From Kribbella sp. VKM Ac-2568 (GTDB lineage: Bacteria; Actinomycetota; Actinomycetes; Propionibacteriales; Kribbellaceae), in contig NZ_SLVF01000010.1 of the NCBI RefSeq assembly GCF_004345365.1, positions 124,001-188,000 on the forward strand: a DNA stretch of 64,000 bases, in the 5' to 3' direction. Shown here one piece after another: positions 36,101-43,153 of the stretch; positions within the stretch are counted from its first letter, which is position 1, and each line of letters opens with the position of its first letter. Both the position numbers and the translations under genes were made by a program. The notes below the pieces were generated by a model, which did no database searches, was not told the origin of the DNA, and saw only the letters and a program-made list of their open reading frames with translations.

Positions 36101-37340
36101 TCCACGGGAACGCCGGAACGGGCTGTCGCTTCTTCTGCAGCGCCGCGGACAATCCGTGCAGGTCCTGCTCGATCTCGGCTGTCCGCTGCGCGTCCGGAGT
36201 GGGGTTGAGCTGCTCCTCCCGCCAGTTCCGGCTCAGCATCCGCCACTCGTCGTACTGCGCTGTGGTGGCGTCGCCGCGGCCGCGGATGGTGTCGAAGGCC
36301 GACCTGAACCGCCCGACGAGGTTCTTCGGAGCCGCCTCGCCTGCCTCGACCTTCAGCAGGGTGCGGCTGACCTGGTTGGTCCAGACCCGGGCCAACTGGG
36401 CGTCCGCGAGGCGCGGGGAGAGTTGGATGACGTGCGGGTCGGACATGCTGCCCGCGCGGAGTGTCGTCTGCGCCAGCAGGCCCTTCGGCGGTTCGGCCAC
36501 CCGTACCCGGAAGTGTTGCGCTCCGTGGTTCGCGGTGGTGACCACTCCGACCTGCGGACGGCCGACGACCTGCATGGGTGCGACCAGTCCGCCGGAGATG
36601 TCACCCGGCTGGACGCGGAGGAGCCCGGCGAGTGCCTCGGGCTCGCTGAGGTTCTGCTCGGTTGCGGCTCGGCCGCCGGCGACCAGGCCGGCTGCGGCCG
36701 GAGTACCGACTGTGTGCTGGCCCTTCGCCCTGTGCTTGCCGCCGACAACCTTGCGGTGGCGGCGCCGTACCGGAGTGGCGGCGGCGCGGTTGAGGTGGGT
36801 GAGGACCTGCGCCTCGCGCTCGATCTCAACCGCGGCCAGCCGGGTGGTGGCTACCAGTGGCGGCCGCTGCTGAGCCCGCTCGGCGGCACGCTCAGTCGCC
36901 AGGCGCCGAGCCGCGGAGGCGGTGGTGAGCTCGTTGCCCTCGAGCACTCCGCGCAGCATCGTCTGCGCCTCGGCTTGCGTCTGCGCCGGCAACTCCGGTA
37001 CGTCGAGCAGCCGGTCCAGCGCGACGGTGGCGCCGTCGACGGGGGAGTTGCCGCCGCGGGCCTCGTCGATCTCGGCACCGAGCAGCGCGACCGCTTCGGC
37101 CAGCAGACGCTCGTCGGCCAGTTGCTGCGACGAGGGCTCCGACAGCCGCGTGTCCAGCCGCTCCATCGCCTCGCGGGAGAGCATGTCGCCACGGGAGTTG
37201 GTCAGCCGGACCCGGCCGTCCGCCAGGGCCAGGGCGTCCGGCGCGACGACGCCGAGCGCGACATCCAGAACAGCCCGCGCCCGCGCCTGCGCGCGAGCAG
37301 CAACCGCCGGATCCACGGCGGGTTCTACCGGCGTACTCAC
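30147..37340 (-). CDS. Giant 2397-residue multi-module protein of unknown function
   Basis: Uninterrupted for 7.2 kb, GTG at 37340 with only a weak AGGG site. Residues 1-600 are mainly helical and charged, with coiled-coil-like stretches (about 440-560) and a basic patch, RRRHRKVVGGKHRAKG, near 192. From about 640 to 2210 at least five, probably six, degenerate modules follow. Each has a strand rich in alternating Arg/hydrophobic residues, a 45-75-residue Gly/Ser/Thr-rich stretch, a return strand (KIRLVHKLTIHK, VRLIIDVD, EVIVEVLVDFHVDV) and a closing GxLxLPxxDA block. The last 150 residues end in a basic, disordered tail. I see no signal peptide, membrane helix, WXG100, PAAR, Rhs, protease or nuclease signature. 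Ser/Thr/Gly hairpins flanked by long strands recall beta-pore-forming toxins of the aerolysin type; this is a structural guess. It is coupled to two small paralogous genes. Confidence 0.85.
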   Translation of the reverse strand: MSTPVEPAVDPAVAARAQARARAVLDVALGVVAPDALALADGRVRLTNSRGDMLSREAMERLDTRLSEPSSQQLADERLLAEAVALLGAEIDEARGGNSPVDGATVALDRLLDVPELPAQTQAEAQTMLRGVLEGNELTTASAARRLATERAAERAQQRPPLVATTRLAAVEIEREAQVLTHLNRAAATPVRRRHRKVVGGKHRAKGQHTVGTPAAAGLVAGGRAATEQNLSEPEALAGLLRVQPGDISGGLVAPMQVVGRPQVGVVTTANHGAQHFRVRVAEPPKGLLAQTTLRAGSMSDPHVIQLSPRLADAQLARVWTNQVSRTLLKVEAGEAAPKNLVGRFRSAFDTIRGRGDATTAQYDEWRMLSRNWREEQLNPTPDAQRTAEIEQDLHGLSAALQKKRQPVPAFPWTPEARHVMAPEPTASPVAANTPAHLRGQVVAQLEGLQKAAADLEERAGARRTSATAASELATKTIEEAETEEGRKDSAAPERGRKLRVTADLATVKAGRHTIIAESCEAAAKQANEAQGAYQALLTRLDELEATGEQPGPDVAALAQTAGERVKAYSEGVKATLPSPDVLQTALTSGRLPHLTALTEELNKPLIAQGNPNLFTPEVLHRRLRAETRGLLSPDGVVLTVGNDARADASELTQFKLRLKPGELREVLDSPVDFDEGQLGQIDQGGYNLSTTATETVGYSGGASLKTATAVLPDSSALKAVSQVVSPGLEFAVGQSHSVSGTATEYGLGGGVEVLNGEILRYRSDTPSWSVQMRTSAIEEWSDPRVVDSGELHDNDRLEIGIGHSYTVPPPKDTVRLDTSGVTDKREERLPEYVVSRVDGLNDLSDKAVAGLRARLGGLDRVGHDQLRGLVMEDGPSRLDEATRPGGIGRLITHQGRPVAYAQLETTVVTESAELLSDSSAEHKIERLRVGFSGASGSQSFGSSGSFSANVGYPGTATQDLGSSQWDFGPNVKAGRSVSRKDSLSTSDVAIHPSVQRTEQTVGMKIRLVHKLTIHKIDKDESFPVEGEGDAVLRLPENDAFRYGLPVPEKALVRGPDGQPQTGMDGRVLLRGDAQPTTEKIGLPTWMGSGPGQLRGAGPALVQDFKGADPAFKAFVRHLSDEGMVPPLDAKFRPRMSELVGKDPALVASQLKNLERVGQHLSRHRLETGYDQAAQGGIVFALTKHHTGRPPQERSYRVDITQHTKRHRLLGINKSQTATNLHIGSNTTVRSRGRSKGLPWSARFGFSNKPGQGHAGSTPDVGPSYGRSALGRYFGWASGSTVNGVTLTESTAPLADFEVPHTITVREIHADRDSDPIVEVEGSSRLTIDSEFCDRGEEQGVAIAGRVNPALLQTTTWQHLDTGNAVSRLTAALPAAARADSAALHHLAAFMSVRNLSAHREMLTSEYGTRFAVSGSPSNLTEAIAQRGLAPRQASVSLRARVENLRYVGSGHPVIGDINLTLGSSSFTASSSTGNSAGIGGGSGMAEADGDGWNGSAGLSRSGSRSSSSTQTAINGVERLNIKDGQHYQFVGDLILDAEIKAAGLAEPEKVELDNGAILMTMPERDALKLYGQKKLDLPLSKVTDATERLLDGNLSLDRSTAVMMLRRYQAEKVGATGELAVSHTDERLMAKLRETAALDKPASTPAKFDQVAADAETVTARRTEVTTHQHYDTTMGAAVVDEHEFVDSEGNETDPHREVLAAIGERVPDALQDPAVTAALRSELADLRYRGHMDELLDPAGFTMDYPFAAQPLNAPGTPAVATARNLRVRARLVYEGPPTIDADPDAPAKAAAKAAPEQATEPTPDGQEPAEKKQTENAFNIIQGYDYIEEGRSNTTTVGYSGNLGGDLTDAGTGSLGLNTELTTSTTGTSVSQNTAMSRALWEDTTRVQRKVRLIIDVDELPAEGDATKGIVQRATDRVRNQEKDKQPPHRREATGTLTLLVPTADINPPPVPDIARDHRPVTLPNTYLLRGIELLQDGERIDVQKALEDKDLKDQDVLVKSACAGLADRKFLTAAGVELHKPSIRKQLSAASRRAAFERSDGAGSPWTPPLPVPGHGSRAVSMRIRAEVSGLRLLHDPDKRFQQGKIAREQDQTQTATESTEVLPTSRTIGGKEANSDIKVGMSTGDQVTAKDSDTAGNRDETSVAESGNEVIVEVLVDFHVDVRRMKFDRHNQPKVDQEKSIPRAATGIATLSMFRHEFQEIQARQEAGLPPFEGWDPARLAAATKKSQEVRVTGHELTTDDQGREVRQPYRPMVEALAQARKEGVVVALTMHRENGDEETYRAMPNGTMTGRTNGAEDGFARAFATLHPQLALLSEGKVNLRKLYAEGNHNGRFSGTVVKALEDKGIPASTLTDLDHSRPGRQTTGPQAGDGARQPIARAATAKTGSGLAVQ
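30710..35430 (-). repeat. Tandem degenerate protein modules inside the giant gene
   Basis: Gly/Ser/Thr-rich loops at about residues 685-760, 928-975, 1215-1285, 1455-1515, 1832-1885 and 2096-2150 recur every 200-380 residues. Most are followed after 30-60 residues by a closing block: LRLPENDAFRYGLPVP (1033-1048), SRLTIDSEF (1324-1332), LMTMPERDALKLYG (1559-1572), TLTLLVPTADI (1939-1949) and ATLSMFRHEF (2194-2203). Preceding strands include VSLRARVENLRYVG (1436-1449), LRVRARLVYEG (1768-1778) and VSMRIRAEVSGLRLL (2064-2078). Identity between copies is low, so the repeat shows at pattern level, not at DNA level. Confidence 0.6.
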
Positions 37341-37746
37341 TCGCCGCGCCCTGGGTGAGCCGCCATCGCACGGCTCACCATCGCCCGGCTCGGCAGGCCC
37401 TGAGGCGTACGGCCCCAGGCGTTGGGGGCTGAGTCGTCTTGTTCGGCAACCGGCTGCCCTCGATCCTCATCCGATCAGTCTGACGGCATTGTGACCGCAA
37501 AGTAACGTTCTGGGTTCCATTGGGCAACCAACTAACGATCTCGATCCGGATTCGGTTGCTCATTGACATTTCATCCACCCGCAACCCGGCCGTCGCCGAT
37601 TGTTGCCTACTGCACCGATCGGATGGACTCGTCGCGCACCCCGGGACCGGCCGTGTCAGGCTTGCTTCGCCCAGGGAGCAACGTCCTCGAAGAGGGTGAT
37701 CCGGCCGCGGCCGGCAGACCCGGAAACAGAGTCAGTCGGTGGCCCG
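37341..37746. other. Divergent intergenic region upstream of the giant gene and the Tad cluster
   Basis: About 406 bp without a convincing gene. The middle (about 37490-37620) is visibly less GC-rich than the surroundings. A candidate leftward promoter is listed separately; no clear rightward promoter was found. Both the giant-protein operon and the Tad-side genes start from this gap. Confidence 0.5.
37499..37527 (-). promoter_or_regulatory. Candidate promoter of the giant-protein operon
   Basis: On the minus strand TTGCCC (37527-37522) and TACTTT (37504-37499) are separated by exactly 17 bases, a reasonable match to -35 TTGACA-like and -10 TAnnnT elements. Transcription would start near 37492, leaving a leader of about 150 bases. 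Judged by eye only. Confidence 0.35.
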
Positions 37747-38283
37747 ATGAACCAGCAGCTGTCCCCGTCCGAGTGGACCGTGTCCGAGGCGAGGAGCCTG
37801 ACCGCCCAGTTGCGCCAGGTGGCGACCACGGCCGCGGAGTACGACGGCCTGGAGCTGTTCACCGCCCTCTGCGACTACCTGGACCAGTTGTACGGCGGGC
37901 CCGGGTTCGACGCCTTGCTGCCCGAACCGGACGAGGTGGCGATGGCCGGGTTGATCCAGGGGATCCGTGGTCGCGCCGCGACGGGATCAGTCGTGCTCGA
38001 GGACCACGGAGTACCGGTGGATCTTTCAACTACGGAAGGCGATCCGGCGTACGACACGTTGGTGCGGCTGGATCAGCCGGTGAACGCGGCGGTGACGCTG
38101 GCCCAGGGCCGGCGTCTCGCGGCGGAGCTGGGGGAGTCCGAGGGGTGGCAGCGCGAGCTCGGCCGGGCGCTCCAGGGGCTGTACACCTATCTAGACCAGT
38201 TGTATGGCGGATCGGGGGCCTTCACCGAGCTGCTGACCCCCGAGGAGCGGGTCCTGGTCGCCGGGCGGACACCGAAGCGATAA
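37747..38283 (+). CDS. Unknown protein with an internal duplication, upstream of the Tad cluster
   Basis: 178 residues from ATG at 37747 (MNQQLSPSEWTVSEARSLTA); the Shine-Dalgarno is weak. Two halves of similar pattern: LTAQLRQ followed by DYLDQLYGGPGFDALLPEPD, and later RLAAELG followed by YTYLDQLYGGSGAFTELLTP. The octapeptide YLDQLYGG is identical in both. No signal peptide or membrane segment, mostly helical. I do not recognise the family. It starts the rightward block and ends 31 bp before the SAF-domain gene, so it may belong to the pilus operon. Confidence 0.7.
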   Translation: MNQQLSPSEWTVSEARSLTAQLRQVATTAAEYDGLELFTALCDYLDQLYGGPGFDALLPEPDEVAMAGLIQGIRGRAATGSVVLEDHGVPVDLSTTEGDPAYDTLVRLDQPVNAAVTLAQGRRLAAELGESEGWQRELGRALQGLYTYLDQLYGGSGAFTELLTPEERVLVAGRTPKR

Positions 38284-38314
38284 CGGGTGGACCTGACGGC
38301 GCGGATGGCACCCC

Positions 38315-39070
38315 GTGGCCATTACGGTAGGGCCCGTGAGTTTCTCGTCCTCCACGCGCCCCTCGGCCGCCGGCGCCCGCGGTTCAGCCAAGGCCCCGGG
38401 CTCGAACCGACTTCCCGCCAGCCGTGAACGCCGCCCCGCGCTGGCCGCCCTCGCGGTCATCCTGATCCTGCTCGGCGCCGCCGGCTCGGCCTTGATCGCG
38501 TTGCGCAGCGGCGACCGGCAGGACTTCGTCGCGATCGACGCACAGAGCCTGCCGCCCGGTCACAAGATCACCAAGGGCGATCTGGCCCGCGGTGACCTGG
38601 CCGGCGCGACGGGCCAGCTGGTGCTGTGGTCCGACATCGACCAGGTCGTCGATCACTACACGACTTCCTGGCTCTACAAGGGGCAGTTCGTCACGCCGGA
38701 GAGCGTCACGAAGGACACGAAGCCACTGATCCCGGCGGCCGGCGCCCTCGTGGGTGTCAGCTTGGAGGCTGGACGGGCCCCGTCCGAACCGATCGCCCCG
38801 GGCGACATCGTGCAGGTGGTCCAGGTGCCGGCCGCGAACCAGGCCGGTGGTGTGTCCTCGGTGCTGGTCGCCGCGGCCGAGGTGACCAGCAGCGTGGGGG
38901 CGATCACCGACTCGAAGACGAGTGCGAACACCACGCTGAACGTGACGATCCTGGTGTCGACGACCAAGTCCAGGGCGGTGGCGGCGGCCGCCGCGGCGAA
39001 GACGCTGGTCCTCGTGAAGTTGTCCCCGGCAACGGAGCCGGACGTGCCCCGCACCGACGGAGCCGGTTGA
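38315..39070 (+). CDS. SAF-domain membrane protein (CpaB/FlgA-like), Tad pilus cluster
   Basis: 251 residues from GTG at 38315; GTG at 38336 is an equally possible start because the N-terminus is disordered. One membrane helix (about 41-62) is followed by an extracytoplasmic SAF domain (about 67-130, with VAIDAQSLPPGHKITKGDL). A further beta domain follows and the end is Ala-rich. CpaB/RcpC-like proteins of Tad systems carry SAF domains and help assemble the pilus. Stop codon shares a base with the next gene. Confidence 0.8.
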   Translation: MAITVGPVSFSSSTRPSAAGARGSAKAPGSNRLPASRERRPALAALAVILILLGAAGSALIALRSGDRQDFVAIDAQSLPPGHKITKGDLARGDLAGATGQLVLWSDIDQVVDHYTTSWLYKGQFVTPESVTKDTKPLIPAAGALVGVSLEAGRAPSEPIAPGDIVQVVQVPAANQAGGVSSVLVAAAEVTSSVGAITDSKTSANTTLNVTILVSTTKSRAVAAAAAAKTLVLVKLSPATEPDVPRTDGAG

Positions 39071-39903
39071 TGGCACTGGTCGCATTGGCGAGCGCGAAGG
39101 GCTCGCCCGGGGTGACGACTGCCAGTCTCGTGCTCGGCGCGCTCTGGCCGCGGCCGGTGCTGCTGGCCGAGTGCGACCCGGCCGGCAGCGACGTGGCGAT
39201 CCGGATGACCGCGCCCGGTGGCCAGCCGCTGAACTCCGACCGCGGGCTGGTCAGCCTGGCCGCCGCGGGCCGCAAAGGTCTCGGCGACGACGTGATCATG
39301 GCGCACAGCCAGCAGCTCGACGGCGGCCTCGACGTGATGATCGGCGTCCGCTCGCCCGAGCAGATCGGTGGCATGGGAGGGCTCTGGGAGCCGCTCGGGA
39401 TCTCGTTCAACCAGATGTTCAGCGCCGACGTGATCGCCGACTGCGGCCGGATCGGTCCCGCGTCGCCGCAGGTGCCCGTAGTACAGGCGGCCCGTCTGGT
39501 CGTGCTGGTCTGTACCGCGACCGGCTCGTCCGTCGCGCACCTGCGCGAGCGGTTGTCGTCGCTTGTCCACCACGTGGACGCGCAGCTCGGCGTGGTCGTG
39601 GTCGCGGACCCCAAGCGACGCGACGGTGTGAAGCAGGTGTGGTCGGTGCTCGACGCGATGTCCGTGCGCGTCCAGCACCGTTGGCATCTCGCCTACGACC
39701 CGGCCGGCGCCGCGTTCTTCGACGGCCGCGGCCAGGGCCGCCTGGACCGTACTCCATTGATCCGCACGGCTACCGACATCGCCGCGGAGATGGCGTCGCT
39801 CGTCGCGATGCCGACCCAGCACGACTTCGACATGGCCCAGGCCGCCTTCCCGCTCGGAGACACCCCGTACAGCCCGCAAGCGGACTGGGAGGGTGGTCAG
39901 TGA
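39070..39903 (+). CDS. CpaE/MinD-like ATPase-fold protein with altered P-loop
   Basis: 277 residues, ATG at 39070. Overall a ParA/MinD-type fold with LLAECDPAGSDVAIRM as the switch region and VIADCGRIG as Walker B-like. The N-terminal loop reads SAKGSPGVTTAS instead of KGGxGKTT. The lysine that contacts the beta/gamma phosphates is Val15, although the deviant upstream Lys10 is kept. This could weaken or abolish ATP hydrolysis. CpaE/TadZ proteins localise the Tad machine. Overlaps cpaF by 4 bp (GTGA). Confidence 0.82.
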   Translation: MALVALASAKGSPGVTTASLVLGALWPRPVLLAECDPAGSDVAIRMTAPGGQPLNSDRGLVSLAAAGRKGLGDDVIMAHSQQLDGGLDVMIGVRSPEQIGGMGGLWEPLGISFNQMFSADVIADCGRIGPASPQVPVVQAARLVVLVCTATGSSVAHLRERLSSLVHHVDAQLGVVVVADPKRRDGVKQVWSVLDAMSVRVQHRWHLAYDPAGAAFFDGRGQGRLDRTPLIRTATDIAAEMASLVAMPTQHDFDMAQAAFPLGDTPYSPQADWEGGQ

Positions 39904-41210
39904 TCACGGATCAGGAGCTGGTCCGCAAGCTCCGGGTACAGGTCGCCGAGCGGCTGAACGAGCAGCGCCGTCGCGACCAGGTGAACGGCGTACCGCCGAT
40001 GAGCGCGGAGGACGAGCGGGAGTACGCCCGCTCCCTGATCGTCCAGGTGCTCGAGGATCACGCCCGGTACGAGCTGGCCGAGGGGCGCACGCCGCCCACT
40101 CCTGAGGACGACGCGCAGATCGCCGGCGCGATCCACTCCGCGTTGTTCGGCGTCGGCCGGTTGCAGCCGCTGATCGACGACCCCGAGGTCGAGAACATCG
40201 ACATCAACGGGTGCGACCAGGTCTTCGTCCAGTACGGCGACGGCCGCGAGGAGCACCCCGGCCCGGTGGCCGACAACGACGAGGAACTGGTCGAGCTGAT
40301 CCAGGTGCTCGCCGCACACGCGGGGCTGACCAGCCGCCCGTTCGACTCGGCCAACCCGCAGCTGGACCTCCGGCTGCCGGACGGCTCGCGTCTGTCCGCC
40401 GTCATGGGCGTCACCGCGCGGCCCGCGGTCTCGATCCGTCGCGCTCGGCTGGGCCGCGTCTTCCTGCAGGATCTGGTTGTCAACGGCACCATGTCCGCGG
40501 ACATCGCCTCCTTCCTGCGGGCGGCGGTCGCGGCCCGCAAGAACGTGATGATCGCGGGCGCCACCAACTCCGGCAAGACGACGCTGCTGCGCGCGCTCGC
40601 GAACGAGATCCAGCCGCACGAGCGCCTGATCACGGTCGAGCGCTCGCTCGAGCTCGGCCTGGGGGAGTTCAAGGAGCTGCACCCGAACGTGGTCGCGTTC
40701 GAGGAGCGGCTGCCGAACTCCGAGGGCGTCGGCGAGGTCAGCATGGCCGATCTGGTCCGCCGCTCGCTGCGGATGAACCCGAGCCGGGTCATCGTCGGTG
40801 AGGTGCTCGGCGACGAGATCGTCACGATGCTGAACGCGATGAGCCAGGGCAACGACGGCTCGCTGTCGACGATCCACTCGAACAGCTCGATGGAGGTGTT
40901 CAACCGGATCAGCACCTACGCGATCCAGGCGTCGGAGCGGTTGCCGATGGAGGCGACCCAGATGCTGATCGCGGGCGCGCTGGACTTCGTCGTGTTCGTC
41001 CGCAAGCACAACGACTACCAGCACGGCGGCACCCTCAGCCGGTACATCGAGAGCATCCGCGAGGTGACCGGCTGGGACGGCCGGGTGCTGTCCGGCGAGG
41101 TGTTCGCCCCGGGAGCCGACGGCCGCGCCGCCGCGCACGCGCCGATCGCCTGCATGGACGAGCTCGAACACTTCGGCTACCAGCCGCTGGTGCACGGACG
41201 TTGGGCGTGA
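39900..41210 (+). CDS. cpaF: CpaF/TadA secretion ATPase
   Basis: 436 residues from GTG at 39900, overlapping the previous stop. Hexameric type II/IV secretion ATPase powering pilus assembly. Walker A GATNSGKTTLLRAL starts at about residue 220; the Asp box LITVERSLELGL (E for D), RSLRMNPSRVIVGEVLGDE and the His box STIHSNSS follow. The N-terminal region contains ENIDINGCDQVFVQYGDG, typical of CpaF. A longer in-frame reading back to 39171 lies inside the upstream gene and was rejected. Confidence 0.94.
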   Translation: MITDQELVRKLRVQVAERLNEQRRRDQVNGVPPMSAEDEREYARSLIVQVLEDHARYELAEGRTPPTPEDDAQIAGAIHSALFGVGRLQPLIDDPEVENIDINGCDQVFVQYGDGREEHPGPVADNDEELVELIQVLAAHAGLTSRPFDSANPQLDLRLPDGSRLSAVMGVTARPAVSIRRARLGRVFLQDLVVNGTMSADIASFLRAAVAARKNVMIAGATNSGKTTLLRALANEIQPHERLITVERSLELGLGEFKELHPNVVAFEERLPNSEGVGEVSMADLVRRSLRMNPSRVIVGEVLGDEIVTMLNAMSQGNDGSLSTIHSNSSMEVFNRISTYAIQASERLPMEATQMLIAGALDFVVFVRKHNDYQHGGTLSRYIESIREVTGWDGRVLSGEVFAPGADGRAAAHAPIACMDELEHFGYQPLVHGRWA

Positions 41211-41219
41211 GGTGAGGCG

Positions 41220-42125
41220 ATGAACGACCGGACCCTGATGGCGTTGCTGTGCGGAGCCGTGGTCGGTGGCGGACTGCTGCTCCTGGTCATCGCCATCCGC
41301 GGCACCGCGCCGAAGGAGGCGACGCCGTCGCTGTTCAAGCGCAGCAGCAGTGTGGAGAGCCGCAAGCAGTTGATCCGGCTGGGCACCGGTCTCGGTGTCG
41401 GCCTGATCGTGCTGGTGGTGACCCGCTGGCTCGTGCTGGCGGCCGCGCTCGGTCTGCTCGCCGCGCTGGCCGACCGCTTCTTCGGCGGCACCGGTGAGGA
41501 GCGCCGCGCGATCGAACGGCTGGAGGCACTGGCCACCTGGACCGAGGCGCTGCGCGACACCATCGCCGGCGCGGTCGGCCTCGAGCAGGCGATCCCCGCG
41601 ACCGCCGTCAACGCCGCTCCGGCGATCAAGCCCGGCCTGAACCTGCTGGTCGACCGGCTGCGCATCCGCGAACCGTTGCCCTCGGCACTGATGCGCTTCG
41701 CGGACGACCTGGACGACCCCTCCGCGGACCTGATCGTCGCCGCCCTGGTGCTGAACGCCCGGCTGCGGGGACCCGGCCTGCGCGAGGTCCTCAGCGCCCT
41801 GGCCGACTCCGCCCGCGAAGAGCTCGACGTACGCCGGAAGGTCGCCGCCGAGCGCAGGTCGACCCGTCGCAGCGTCCAGGTCGTCGTGGCGATCACCCTG
41901 CTGGTGGCCGCCGCGCTGATCCTCTTCAACCCGACCTACGTCGCGCCGTACACGAGTTTCATCGGGCAGTTCGTGCTGTTCATCGTCATCGCCCTGTACG
42001 CCGTGGGGCTGGTCTGGCTGCGCAAGCTCGCGAAGATCGAGGTCCCGGACCGGTTCCTGATCCGCAGCAACGACAAGCGGGCCGCCCGGGCCGGCGACGA
42101 CCGGATGGAGGTGGTGGGCGGATGA
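41220..42125 (+). CDS. tadB: TadB-like inner-membrane platform protein
   Basis: 301 residues, ATG at 41220 with GAGGTGAGG just upstream. A T2SSF-domain protein: membrane helices at about 5-26, 55-87, 225-241 and 246-268, with the cytoplasmic helical F domain at about 95-210. Forms the Tad platform with TadC. Overlaps tadC by 4 bp. Confidence 0.88.
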   Translation: MNDRTLMALLCGAVVGGGLLLLVIAIRGTAPKEATPSLFKRSSSVESRKQLIRLGTGLGVGLIVLVVTRWLVLAAALGLLAALADRFFGGTGEERRAIERLEALATWTEALRDTIAGAVGLEQAIPATAVNAAPAIKPGLNLLVDRLRIREPLPSALMRFADDLDDPSADLIVAALVLNARLRGPGLREVLSALADSAREELDVRRKVAAERRSTRRSVQVVVAITLLVAAALILFNPTYVAPYTSFIGQFVLFIVIALYAVGLVWLRKLAKIEVPDRFLIRSNDKRAARAGDDRMEVVGG

Positions 42126-43042
42126 CCTGGGCATTCATCGCAGGTGGCCTGGTCGGACTGGGTGTGTACGTGCTGGTCCGGATGTTCATCAGGCCCTCGG
42201 CCAACGTGCTGTCGACGATCGCGCGGATCGACGCGGGTCGCTCCGGCTACACCAGCAGGGCCACCGCGAGCGCCGCGGGCGAGCGGGTACTGGGCGGCGT
42301 CGACCGCGCCCGGGAGACGCTCGGCCGGCGGTTCGAGGCGGAGGCCAACGCGCGCGGCTGGGCCTTCGGGCGCTTGCGCCGCGACCTCGCGGTGATGAAC
42401 CAGCCGTTCGCGGCGATGCTCGCGACCAAGGTGTTCTTCGCCCTGGGCGCGCTGGTCTTCATCCCGTTCGTGCTGTTCCTGTTCGCGTTCATCGGCTTCC
42501 CCGCGCCGGGCGCGACGCCGGCGATCGTGACACTGGCCGCGATGGCCTTCGCGTTCTTCCTGCCCGACCTGGCCTTGCGGCAGGAGGCGGAGGCGCGGCG
42601 GCGCGACTTCCGGCACGTGGTCGGCAGCTTCCTGGACCTGGTCGCGATGAACCTGGCCGGCGGCCGCGGTCTGCCCGAGGCGCTGATGACGGCCTCTACG
42701 ATCGGCGACCACTGGGCGATGGCCCGGATCCGGCAGGCGCTGGCCAACGCGCGGCTGATCGGCATCACGCCGTGGGACGCGATGGCGCGGCTGGGGGAGG
42801 ACCTCGGCGTCGACGAACTGCGTGACCTCGCCTCGGCGCTGGCGCTGGCCGGTGACGAGGGTGCGAAGATCCGCGCGTCGCTGCTCGCGCGAGCGGCCTC
42901 GCTGCGGCGCAAGGAGCTCGCCGACGTGGAAGGCAAGGCAGGGGAACGTTCCCAATCCATGCTGGTCGCCCAGCTGGTCATGTGTGCTGCGTTCATGCTC
43001 TTCCTCGGTTACCCTGCGGGCGCGGCGATCCTGAGCAGCTAG
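42122..43042 (+). CDS. tadC: TadC-like inner-membrane platform protein
   Basis: 306 residues, ATG at 42122. Helices at about 3-20, 100-124, 132-150 and 280-305, with a T2SSF domain (about 155-275) containing SFLDLVAMNLAGGRGLPEAL. Second platform component. A 111-bp gap with a hairpin separates it from the pilin gene. Confidence 0.88.
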   Translation: MTWAFIAGGLVGLGVYVLVRMFIRPSANVLSTIARIDAGRSGYTSRATASAAGERVLGGVDRARETLGRRFEAEANARGWAFGRLRRDLAVMNQPFAAMLATKVFFALGALVFIPFVLFLFAFIGFPAPGATPAIVTLAAMAFAFFLPDLALRQEAEARRRDFRHVVGSFLDLVAMNLAGGRGLPEALMTASTIGDHWAMARIRQALANARLIGITPWDAMARLGEDLGVDELRDLASALALAGDEGAKIRASLLARAASLRRKELADVEGKAGERSQSMLVAQLVMCAAFMLFLGYPAGAAILSS

Positions 43043-43104
43043 CGTTTGCGGGCCGTCGGGAAACAAGGGATCCATCAAGTATTTCTGTCCGTCGTACCGG
43101 GCAT

Positions 43105-43127
43105 ACTGAGCCTGAATCGGGCTCAGT
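43105..43127 (+). promoter_or_regulatory. Hairpin upstream of the Flp pilin gene
   Basis: ACTGAGCC (43105-43112) pairs perfectly with GGCTCAGT (43120-43127) around a 7-base loop. It lies between tadC and the pilin start at 43154. It could terminate the upstream transcript or act as a 5' stabiliser/processing site that raises pilin mRNA. Confidence 0.5.
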
Positions 43128-43153
43128 GACCGAAGACTGGGAAGGCAAACCGG

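Noticed and set aside
30147..37340. Giant gene as an Rhs/polymorphic toxin, CpnT-like toxin or T7SS substrate
   Set aside because: No YD repeats, no WXG or LXG N-terminus, no conserved pre-toxin motif and no nuclease, deaminase or ADP-ribosyltransferase residues at the C-terminus.
36030..37358. Plus-strand open frame of about 442 codons opposite the 5' part of the giant gene
   Set aside because: The 7.2-kb minus frame is continuous, coupled to two downstream genes and has patterned modules; the plus frame has no recognisable content.
37341..37600. Possible small genes in the divergent gap before the giant gene
   Set aside because: Short frames lack Shine-Dalgarno sites and protein-like composition.
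39897..42134. Minus-strand open frame of about 745 codons opposite cpaF and tadB
   Set aside because: Shadow of secretion genes with intact Walker motifs.
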